Of a stretch of 64,000 bases of DNA, positions 57,048 through 64,000 are shown piece by piece. The notes beneath the pieces are model-generated. The model ran no database searches. It was not told where the DNA came from and saw only the letters and a program-made list of their open reading frames with translations. Both the position numbers and the translations under genes were made by a program. Source of the DNA: Pseudomonas sp. HN11 (GTDB lineage Bacteria; Pseudomonadota; Gammaproteobacteria; Pseudomonadales; Pseudomonadaceae); the NCBI RefSeq assembly GCF_021390155.1, contig NZ_CP089985.1, positions 5,845,501-5,909,500 of the forward strand. Reading direction: 5' to 3'. The first letter of the stretch is position 1; every line of letters starts with the position of its first letter.

Positions 57048-58180
57048 CACGCCGCTCCCCACAGTGTTGTGATATTCCGCTCGGCCATCGCCGGCCCCAC
57101 ACTCATGCCCACGCCGGTGTGCATCAACGCCGCGCTCACCCCCGGCGCAGCCCGCAGAAATGAAAACGGTCCCGGGCCCCGCGAGCCGTACACACCCTGC
57201 CAACGCTCCACCACCTGGATCTTGCAGCCCAAGGTCTGTTCAGCCAGTTCGATCATCCAATCATCCACCTGCTCGGCATTGAAGGGCGACGCGTCGCTGC
57301 CATAGTCATGGGAATCACCAATGATCAGTTCGCCATGGGGCGTCGGGCTGATCAGCAGGTGAATGCCGTGTTCATGCAGATGTGGCGCTTCGCGCAGGAT
57401 TTGTGCTTGCACCGGCGCGGCTTCCGGCAGGTCGGCGAAAGCACCGTAGTGCACGCAGCTCAAGCCGGTGAGCAAAGCGTGTTGCAGGTTCAGGTTCACA
57501 GTTGGCCGCGCACGCAACATTTGCAGGCGGCAGATACTCGGGTTGAGTTCGGCCATCGCTTCAGCCACCAGGGTCTGGTAGTCATGGCCGGAGCACACAA
57601 TGATCTGCTCACCGCGAAAGCTCCCCGCGGTGCTGTGCAAATGGCCGGGCTCGACGTCGCGCACCAAAGTGGAGAAATAGAACTCCACCTTCAGTTCTTG
57701 CGCCAGGTAGTTGATCAGTGCCGGGATCGCGTCACGGGAATACAGTTGCTGATCGTCCTTGCCGTGCAGCGCGGCGCGATGATGACGGAATTGGCCGCCA
57801 TACAGATCCTTCAGCGCCGCGCCTTGCAGCAGGTCAACGTTGTAACCGTGCTCTTTTGCACGCCCCTCACAGAAGGCTTCCAGCAGGTGTTCTTCCGCTT
57901 CTGTGCGGGCGAACAGGTACGAGCCGTTGCGCTTGAGTTGCAACCCGACGACTCGCGCCCAATGGCCCCAGATCTCACGGCTTTCCCGCGCCAGGTCCAG
58001 CATCGGCCCCGGCGGTTGGCCGGTGACCAGGGCCTGGCCGAAGTTGCGTACCGAGGCGCCCAGCGGCGTGGCGCTGCGTTCGAAGACTTTGACCTTGAGG
58101 CCGCGCTTGGCGGCGGCAAAGGCGTGGGACAGGCCGAGAATGCCGGCGCCGATGATCAGCAGGTCGCTTTGATTGTTCAT
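57047..58180 (-). CDS. Phosphonate-linked FAD-dependent oxidoreductase
   Basis: A 377 aa DAO-type flavoprotein. The FAD motif is LLIIGAGILGLSHAFAAAKRG at residues ~8-27 and the rest is a DadA/glycine-oxidase-like fold ending in ALMHTGVGMSVGPAMAER. This subfamily is regularly encoded beside the HD oxygenase and AEP transporter. It may oxidise the amine or an N-methylated aminophosphonate, but I know of no proof for this exact protein. Start MNNQSDLL is chosen because it lies 1 bp before the SBP stop; 11 more codons are open upstream. Confidence 0.85.
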   Translation of the reverse strand: MNNQSDLLIIGAGILGLSHAFAAAKRGLKVKVFERSATPLGASVRNFGQALVTGQPPGPMLDLARESREIWGHWARVVGLQLKRNGSYLFARTEAEEHLLEAFCEGRAKEHGYNVDLLQGAALKDLYGGQFRHHRAALHGKDDQQLYSRDAIPALINYLAQELKVEFYFSTLVRDVEPGHLHSTAGSFRGEQIIVCSGHDYQTLVAEAMAELNPSICRLQMLRARPTVNLNLQHALLTGLSCVHYGAFADLPEAAPVQAQILREAPHLHEHGIHLLISPTPHGELIIGDSHDYGSDASPFNAEQVDDWMIELAEQTLGCKIQVVERWQGVYGSRGPGPFSFLRAAPGVSAALMHTGVGMSVGPAMAERNITTLWGAA

Positions 58181-58181
58181 C

Positions 58182-59201
58182 CTAAGGGGCCACCTTCTCC
58201 GACTTGCCGTCATAACGCTTGCGCCATTCGGTCAGAATGCTGTCACGGTTTTTCGAGGCCCAGGCGAAGTCGTTCTTGATCAGGCGCTGCTCGTAGTCGG
58301 CCGGCAATTCGGTCTGCGGCTTGGCAATGCCAGGCTGAGCGAGGACGGCGAAGTTGTCCTTGTACAGGTCCATGGCAGCCGGGCTGGCGGAGAAGTCTGC
58401 GAGCTTTTTCGCGGCGTCGGCGTTGTGGGTGCCTTTCATGACGGCAGTGGCTTCAATGTCCCAGCCCAGGCCTTCTTTCGGCAGGATGATGTCCAACGGA
58501 GCGCCCTGGCGCTTCAACTGCACAGCCGGGTATTCGAAGGAAATCCCGATCGGGAACTCACCCGAAGCCGCCAGTTTGCACGGCTTGGAGCCGGAGTGAA
58601 CGTACTGGCCGATGTTCTGGTGCAGCTCGTCCATGTATTGCCAACCTTGCCTCTCGCCGTAGGTCTGCAGCCAGGCGCTGACGTCCAGGAAACCGGTGCC
58701 GGACGAGGCCGGGTTGGGCATCACGATCTTGCCTTTGTACTCGGGCTTGGTCAGGTCCTGCCAGCTCACTGGTTTGGTCAGGCCCTGCTTCTGGGCCTCG
58801 ACGGTGTTGAAGCAGATGGTCGCGGCCCACACATCCATGCCGACCCAAGCCGGCGGGTTGGCGGCGTCGCGATAATTCTTGCCGATCTTGTCCAAGTCCT
58901 TCGGGGCGTAGTTGTCCAGCATGCCCTGCTGGTCAAGGATCGCCAGGCTGGAGGCTGCCAGGCCCCAGACTGCGTCGGCTTGCGGGCGGTCTTTCTCGGC
59001 CAGCAGCTTGGCGGTGATGATGCCGGTGGAGTCACGCACCCACTTGATCTCGATGTCGGGGTTGGCCTGTTCGAAGGCCTTTTTATAGGTCTTCAACTGC
59101 TCGGCTTCGAGGGCCGTGTACACAGTCAGCTCGGTCTTGGCGAAGGCATTCAGGCTGAATGCAGTCAGTACGGCAGCGACCAGCGCCAGGGGCTTGAACA
59201 T
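58182..59201 (-). CDS. 2-aminoethylphosphonate ABC transporter, substrate-binding protein
   Basis: A 339 aa periplasmic protein with a Sec signal (MFKPLALVAAVLTAFSLNAFA). It belongs to the iron/AEP-binding group 1 family (type II fold), with LTVYTALEAEQLKTYKKAF at the mature N-terminus, RDSTGIITAKLLAEK, then WGLAASSLAILD. A strong AAGGAGGTG ribosome binding site precedes the ATG. It follows the permease gene by 22 bp. Assignment to AEP rather than iron rests on cluster context. Confidence 0.88.
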   Translation of the reverse strand: MFKPLALVAAVLTAFSLNAFAKTELTVYTALEAEQLKTYKKAFEQANPDIEIKWVRDSTGIITAKLLAEKDRPQADAVWGLAASSLAILDQQGMLDNYAPKDLDKIGKNYRDAANPPAWVGMDVWAATICFNTVEAQKQGLTKPVSWQDLTKPEYKGKIVMPNPASSGTGFLDVSAWLQTYGERQGWQYMDELHQNIGQYVHSGSKPCKLAASGEFPIGISFEYPAVQLKRQGAPLDIILPKEGLGWDIEATAVMKGTHNADAAKKLADFSASPAAMDLYKDNFAVLAQPGIAKPQTELPADYEQRLIKNDFAWASKNRDSILTEWRKRYDGKSEKVAP

Positions 59202-59223
59202 GGAGCACCTCCTTCAGGGATAT

Positions 59224-60918
59224 TTATTGGCCGGGGGCGCTTTGGCGCCAGGCTTGGGAGCGGCGCAGCGCGCCACGTGAGGCCCACGCCAGCAGCAGCG
59301 AGACGCCGGCCGAAGTGAACAGGATCAGGGTCGACATGGCTGCCGCACCACCCACGTTGCCAGCGTCGTCCATGTTCAACACGGCGACGGCGGCAAGGAT
59401 GGTGTCGGGGCTGTAGAGGAAGATCGCGGCGGACACGGTGGTCATCGCCGACACGAACAAATAGCGCACGATATCCAGCAGCGCCGGCAGGCAGATCGGC
59501 ACGGTTACTTTCAGGTAATGGCGGTAGAGCGGCGCCTTGAGGGACAAAGCGGCGGCTTCGAACTCGGCGTCCAGCTGGCGCAACGCCGTGGTGGCGGTCA
59601 TCTGTGCCGTGGTCAGGTAATGCGCAATGGTGCACACCACAAGCAGGGTCAGGGTGCCGTAGAACACATGCAGCGGGTTGCCGCGGAGGTTGAAAAAGAA
59701 CACGTAACCCAGGCCCAGCACCAAACCCGGTACGGCCATCGGCACAAAGCTGAGCATGCGCAGGGCCAGGTTGAGGCCCTTCTGGCCCTTGGTCTTTTCC
59801 ATCAGGTAGGCACCGGTGAAGATCAACACGCTGCCAATCAGCGCCGTGCACAGCGCCATGGCCAAGCTGTTGCGATAGGCCAGCCAGCCGCCGCCGGCGG
59901 TGTCTTCGAACTGGTAGTGGTTGAGGGACAACGACAGGTTGTACGGCCAGAACTTCACCAGCGACGAATACACCGCCATGCCGAACACCAGCAGCAACGC
60001 GGCGCAAATCAACAGCACGATGGCCAGGTAGCAACCATCTCTCAAGTGCGACGGCACCGGTTGAAACACCTGCGCGCGGCCACTCATGGAATCGCCGTGA
60101 CGGCGGCGCAGCCAGGTATCCACACCAAAGCTGAACAATGCCGGCAGCAGCAACACCATGCCGATCAACGCGCCGCGACCGAACTGTTGCTGGCCGACCA
60201 CTGCCTTGTAGGCTTCCAGCGCCAACACTTGATAGTCCCCGCCCACCACTACGGGCACGCCGAAATCAGTGATGGTCAACGTGAACACCAGGCAGAACGC
60301 AGCGAACACCGCCTGACGCGTGGCAGGCCAGGTAATACTGCGAAACGCCCGCGCCGAGCTGGCACCCATGCTGGAGGCCGCATCGAACAGGCGCGCATCC
60401 GCCAGGGACAGCGCCGACAGTAGAATCATCAAGGCGTGTGGGAAGGTGTAGATCACCTCACCCAGCACAATGCCCCAGAAGCCGTAGATATTGTCCGAGA
60501 GCAACCCGCGCAACAGGCCCTGGTTGCCGAACAGGTAGACCAGCGCAATGCCCGGCAACATCGACGGCGCCATCAATGGCAGCAGCGACAGGCCGCGCCA
60601 GATCGCCTTGCCGGGGATTAACGTGCGTTGCAGGGCGTAGGCAAACAGGTAGGCCAGCGGTACGACGATGGCCGCCACACTGAGGGAAACTTTAAGACTA
60701 TTGCCCAGCAGCCAGTGGAAGTTGGCACTGGTGACCAATTCACGCGCCGCGACCAGACCACCGCCCTGCCCGGCTTCACTGCTGAAACCGCGCCAGAAGA
60801 TCGCCAGTAGCGGCATCAATACTGCGAGGCCCAGCAGCAACAGCCACAGCAGTTTGCCACCGACTACAAAAATGCGGTCGCCTATTTCGGCGCGGGACAC
60901 CTGTCGTGGCAGCGTCAT
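59224..60918 (-). CDS. 2-aminoethylphosphonate ABC transporter permease, fused double unit
   Basis: A 564 aa membrane protein made of two BPD-permease units in one chain, about 12 helices. EAA-type loops are seen near residues ~195-215 (SLADARLFDAASSMGASSAR) and ~470-490 (LRQLDAEFEAAALSLKA). The start at 60918 (MTLPRQV) is chosen; an ATG at 60930, two bases after the ATPase stop, would add four residues and is equally possible. It is co-transcribed with the ATPase upstream. Confidence 0.88.
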   Translation of the reverse strand: MTLPRQVSRAEIGDRIFVVGGKLLWLLLLGLAVLMPLLAIFWRGFSSEAGQGGGLVAARELVTSANFHWLLGNSLKVSLSVAAIVVPLAYLFAYALQRTLIPGKAIWRGLSLLPLMAPSMLPGIALVYLFGNQGLLRGLLSDNIYGFWGIVLGEVIYTFPHALMILLSALSLADARLFDAASSMGASSARAFRSITWPATRQAVFAAFCLVFTLTITDFGVPVVVGGDYQVLALEAYKAVVGQQQFGRGALIGMVLLLPALFSFGVDTWLRRRHGDSMSGRAQVFQPVPSHLRDGCYLAIVLLICAALLLVFGMAVYSSLVKFWPYNLSLSLNHYQFEDTAGGGWLAYRNSLAMALCTALIGSVLIFTGAYLMEKTKGQKGLNLALRMLSFVPMAVPGLVLGLGYVFFFNLRGNPLHVFYGTLTLLVVCTIAHYLTTAQMTATTALRQLDAEFEAAALSLKAPLYRHYLKVTVPICLPALLDIVRYLFVSAMTTVSAAIFLYSPDTILAAVAVLNMDDAGNVGGAAAMSTLILFTSAGVSLLLAWASRGALRRSQAWRQSAPGQ

Positions 60919-60931
60919 GACAGCGACCATC

Positions 60932-61996
60932 TCAGGCAAACACCTGCAAACTGCGCGGCGGCAAGGCCACCCAGATGTTCTGAGCACCCAGGCGCGGCAT
61001 GGCTTCCGGGGCCAGTTCGGCCAGCAGCGGATGGCCGGGCAATTGCTCAAGCTCGAAGCTCATGCGGCAGCGATTGCCGAGGAAGGTGATCTCGCGAACC
61101 TTGGCCGGGAACAGATTCTCTTCATGCACCTGCGGGTTGACGCTGATGGCTTCCGGACGGCAGAACAAACGGCCGGACTTGGCCACGCCGGCATCGTCAG
61201 CCAAGCGCATGTGCATCCCACCGACCTGGGCGTGGCTGGCACTGTTGCGGCTGAACGGCAGCCAGTTGCCCTGGCCGACAAATTCCGCCACGAACGGCGT
61301 GGCCGGACGGTCGTAAATTTCCTGGGGCGTGGCGTATTGCTCAACCTTGCCGTTATTCATCACGGCGATGCGGTCGGCCATCAGCATGGCTTCGTCCTGG
61401 TTGTGGGTCACCATCAGGGTGGTGACGCCCAGGCGGCGTTGCAATTGGCGCAGCTCGGTGCACAGATGCTCACGGACGCGGGCGTCGAGGGCCGACATCG
61501 GTTCGTCCAACAATAACAGTGAAGGTGCAGGCGCCAGCGCTCGGGCCAGGGCAACCCGCTGTTGCTGGCCGCCGGAGAGTTGACCGGGGTATTTCTTTTC
61601 GCTGCCGACCAGGCCGACCAGTTCCAGCATCTGTCCGACACGCTTGCGCACTTCTTCGCGGCCGCTGCCGGTGAGTCCATAGCCGATGTTCGCTTCGACG
61701 GTAAGATTGGGAAACAGCGCGTAGGACTGGAACAGAATGCCGTAGTCCCGCGCCTGGGGTGGCAGCAGGGAAACATCACGGCTGCCCAGGTAAAGTTCGC
61801 CGCTGTCCTGACGCTCCAGGCCGGCGATGCAGCGCAGCAAGGTGGTCTTGCCGCAACCGGATGGGCCCAGCAGGCACACCAGCTCACCGGCGGCGACATC
61901 CAGGGAGACGTTGTCCAGCGCAGTAAAGGCGCCGAAGCGTTTCTGGATACCGCGCACTTTCATCGGCGCGCCGGGTTGGATCAGGGTTGTGTTCAT
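60932..61996 (-). CDS. 2-aminoethylphosphonate ABC transporter ATP-binding protein
   Basis: A 354 aa ABC ATPase of the PotA/FbpC type. Walker A GPSGCGKTTLL, signature LSGGQQQRVALARAL, Walker B LLLLDEPMSALD and the H loop VTHNQDEAM are followed by a C-terminal TOBE-like regulatory domain (about residues 250-350). MNTTLIQPGAP is preferred as the start for its GAGGTGCC site 8 bp upstream. The LysR gene lies 104 bp upstream on the same strand. Confidence 0.9.
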   Translation of the reverse strand: MNTTLIQPGAPMKVRGIQKRFGAFTALDNVSLDVAAGELVCLLGPSGCGKTTLLRCIAGLERQDSGELYLGSRDVSLLPPQARDYGILFQSYALFPNLTVEANIGYGLTGSGREEVRKRVGQMLELVGLVGSEKKYPGQLSGGQQQRVALARALAPAPSLLLLDEPMSALDARVREHLCTELRQLQRRLGVTTLMVTHNQDEAMLMADRIAVMNNGKVEQYATPQEIYDRPATPFVAEFVGQGNWLPFSRNSASHAQVGGMHMRLADDAGVAKSGRLFCRPEAISVNPQVHEENLFPAKVREITFLGNRCRMSFELEQLPGHPLLAELAPEAMPRLGAQNIWVALPPRSLQVFA

Positions 61997-62100
61997 GCAA
62001 GGCACCTCATCGAACGGATGAAGCCCATGCTAGGCAGGCAATGCGTCCCTGTTGTGGCAGAAAGGCAAAAGGGAGTGATAGTGGTATTGGTGGATTTTGG

Positions 62101-62964
62101 TTAAAGCGGCGACATTTCCTGCGCCAACCCCAGAAATGCCGCCGGCAACCGCGCGCCTTTGCGCTCCTTGAGGCAGTAAAGATACTCGGGAATCTGCGGC
62201 GCATTCTCGAAGGTCAGCACCCGCAATTGCGGATCGTGTGGCACTTCCTGCCGCGCAATGATGCTGATGCCAATGTTGCGCAGCACCGCCTCACGGATCG
62301 ACTCGCGGCTGCCGATTTCCAGCAGAGGACCGTAGCTCACGTTGGCGCTTTGCAAGAGTTCTTCAGTCAGGCGTCGTGTGGTGGAACCGGCTTCGCGCAT
62401 CAACAAGGTGTGCCCGGCCAAAGCACTCAGCGGCACATGATCCAGCTTGGCCAGCGGATGATTGCGATGCACCGCCAGCACCAGCGGGTCGGTGCCCAGC
62501 ACACGGCGAATCAGACGCGGGTCTTCCAGCAGTTGCGAGGACGCGGCGACATCGACGCGGTAGTCGTCCAAGGCTTCAAGCACTTGTTGGGAGTTGCCGA
62601 TTTCCACCGAGACCTCCACCTGCGGCAAGCGTTCGCGAAAGGCTTTGACCAGGTCGAGGATGTAGTAAGGCGCTGTGGCGGCAATCCTCAATGCACCCTG
62701 GACCTGGCCACTGTTGCGCAGGAAAAACTCGATATCCGCCTCTTGCTGCAACAGCTCCTTGACCATTGGCAGCAGGCGCGCGCCCTCGTCGCTGACGGTG
62801 AGGCGGCGGCCGCCGCGGTAGAACAACTCGACGCCGTACTGGCTTTCCAGGTTACGAATTTGCGTGGTGACCGTGGGTTGGCTCAGGCCGAGCTTTTTCG
62901 CCGCCTGGGTGATGCTGCCCAGGCGGGCGACCATGAAAAACGCCTTCAACTCGGCACTCAGCAC
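62101..62964 (-). CDS. LysR-family regulator of phosphonate utilisation
   Basis: A 287 aa LysR regulator. The N-terminal HTH reads GSITQAAKKLGLSQPTVTTQ at about residues 16-35 and the effector domain starts about 90 (GALRIAATAPYYI). It belongs to the phosphonate-associated LysR subfamily by context. It is co-directed and first in the cluster, unlike the usual divergent LysR arrangement. Target site is expected in the 104 bp before the ATPase gene. Confidence 0.85.
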   Translation of the reverse strand: MLSAELKAFFMVARLGSITQAAKKLGLSQPTVTTQIRNLESQYGVELFYRGGRRLTVSDEGARLLPMVKELLQQEADIEFFLRNSGQVQGALRIAATAPYYILDLVKAFRERLPQVEVSVEIGNSQQVLEALDDYRVDVAASSQLLEDPRLIRRVLGTDPLVLAVHRNHPLAKLDHVPLSALAGHTLLMREAGSTTRRLTEELLQSANVSYGPLLEIGSRESIREAVLRNIGISIIARQEVPHDPQLRVLTFENAPQIPEYLYCLKERKGARLPAAFLGLAQEMSPL

Positions 62965-62980
62965 ATCACCCTCACATCAA

Positions 62981-64000
62981 TTATTTGCGCAACAGGCGCA
63001 GGCCATTGAACACCACCAGCAGGGCCACGCCCATGTCGGCAAACACCGCCATCCACATGGTAGCCAGGCCCAGGAAAGTGACGATCAGGAAGATCGCCTT
63101 GATCACCAGCGCCAGGGCGATGTTCTGCTTGAGGATACTCGAGGTTTGCCGCGACAGACGAATGAATGCCGGAATCTTGCGTAAATCATCATCCATCAAC
63201 GCCACGTCAGCGGTCTCGATGGCGGTGTCGGTGCCGGCCGCAGCCATGGCAAAACCGATCTCGGCACGGGCCAACGCCGGGGCGTCGTTGATGCCGTCAC
63301 CGACCATGCCCACCCGATGGCCTTGGCCATAGAGAGTTTCGATGGCTTGCAGTTTGTCGGTCGGCAACAGGTCGCCCTGGGCTTGATCGATGCCGACCTG
63401 GGCGGCAATCGCCTGGGCGGTGTGGGTGTTGTCGCCAGTGAGCATCAGGGTCTTGATGCCCAGCTCGTGAAGGTGCGCGATGGCTTCTCGGCTGCTGTCC
63501 TTGACCGTGTCGGCCACGGCGAACAGTGCCAGCGGGCCGGACTTGTCGAGCAACAGCACCACGGACTTGCCCTGTTTTTCGAGGGCAAAGAGTTTTTCTT
63601 CCAGCTCCGGCGAGCACAGGCCCAGATCTTCCACCAGGCGGTGGTTGCCCAAGTGATAGGTGTCGCCGTTGATGTCGCCGCGCACGCCACGTCCGGCCAG
63701 AGCCTCGAAGTTGTCCACAACGTGGACCGGCAGGTTTTTATCCACAGCCGCATTGGCAATCGCCAGCGACACCGGGTGATCGGAACGCCCGGCCAGACTG
63801 GCGGCCAGGGCCGGCGCGCTGTCTGCGACGCTAGGGAACAGCGCCAGGTAATCGGTTTGCACCGGTTTGCCGTGGGTGATGGTGCCGGTCTTGTCGAGGG
63901 CCAGGTAGTCGAGCTTGTAACCACCCTCCAGGTACACGCCGCCCTTGATCAGGATACCTTTGCGCGCCGCCGCCGCGAGGCCGCTGACGATGGTCACCGG
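62981..64000 (-). CDS. cadA: Zn/Cd/Pb-translocating P-type ATPase, 5' part outside the window
   Basis: The last 340 codons of a P1B-type ATPase. The phosphorylated aspartate lies in LALDKTGTITHGKP (codon at 63893-63895), followed by the N domain (the Cd/Zn-type HP is seen in GRSDHPVSLAIAN) and the hinge GMVGDGINDAPALARAEIG. Two C-terminal helices end the protein. The metal-binding N-terminus and CPC helix are not in the window, so metal preference (Zn/Cd/Pb) is inferred from the ZntA/CadA-like hinge region. It is not part of the phosphonate cluster. Confidence 0.88.
   Translation of the reverse strand, partial: PVTIVSGLAAAARKGILIKGGVYLEGGYKLDYLALDKTGTITHGKPVQTDYLALFPSVADSAPALAASLAGRSDHPVSLAIANAAVDKNLPVHVVDNFEALAGRGVRGDINGDTYHLGNHRLVEDLGLCSPELEEKLFALEKQGKSVVLLLDKSGPLALFAVADTVKDSSREAIAHLHELGIKTLMLTGDNTHTAQAIAAQVGIDQAQGDLLPTDKLQAIETLYGQGHRVGMVGDGINDAPALARAEIGFAMAAAGTDTAIETADVALMDDDLRKIPAFIRLSRQTSSILKQNIALALVIKAIFLIVTFLGLATMWMAVFADMGVALLVVFNGLRLLRK

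Overview
This is 64 kb of ordinary chromosome from a Pseudomonas of the fluorescens group. The pil-chp / gshB / tonB3 / algH / pyrRBC' / pilT / proC / metXW / thiGS / rpoH / ftsXEY / coaD order follows, in reverse, the PAO1 segment around PA0362-PA0413 (recalled synteny, not searched). GC content is high, and the gaps carry the TGTGGGAGCGGGCTTGCTCGCGAA family of REP palindromes typical of this group. I see no prophage, IS element, integron, CRISPR array, tRNA or rRNA.

Layout. 1-9618 (minus): a chemotaxis-like twitching operon, pilG-pilH-pilI-pilJ-chpA-chpC, without pilK and chpB. 9858-15788 (plus): glutathione synthetase, TonB3, then algH-ruvX-pyrR-pyrB-pyrC'. 15858-18347: tandem TM2 membrane protein, NlpC/P60 hydrolase, pilT without an adjacent pilU. 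18405-24996 (plus): yggS-proC-yggT, metX-metW, a DUF4426 protein, rdgB, hemW and a DUF3392 protein. 25079-32271: trmB, thiG, thiS, a DUF423 protein, mtgA, rpoH and ftsY-ftsE-ftsX. 32504-37117: paired M16 peptidases, rsmD and a YheT-type hydrolase. 37104-42444: sulfurtransferase, a TetR regulator and the divergent aldehyde dehydrogenase / Tat protein / GMC oxidoreductase operon. 42548-49949: coaD, ferredoxin, mutM, an HDOD protein, rlmI, an MFS exporter and ilvD. 50134-56496: pchP, tcyP, an orphan RelB/DinJ-type antitoxin, folA and an uncharacterised membrane protein + GTPase pair. 56493-62964 (minus): a 2-aminoethylphosphonate-type uptake and catabolism cluster. The right edge cuts a Zn/Cd/Pb P-type ATPase.

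Genes that work together: PilG/H/I/J/ChpA control the pilus motors, of which only PilT is here. PyrB and the catalytically dead PyrC' form one ATCase particle. FtsE/X act in division and FtsY in membrane targeting. The LysR-ABC-FAD-HD cluster should import an aminophosphonate and cleave its C-P bond by oxidation. No clearly new multi-gene system is present. The best leads are the phosphonate cluster (PhnZ-like enzyme without phnY, phnW or phnX), the DUF2868/DUF3482 pair, the orphan antitoxin with its own dyad operator, and the TetR operator lying inside a promoter spacer.
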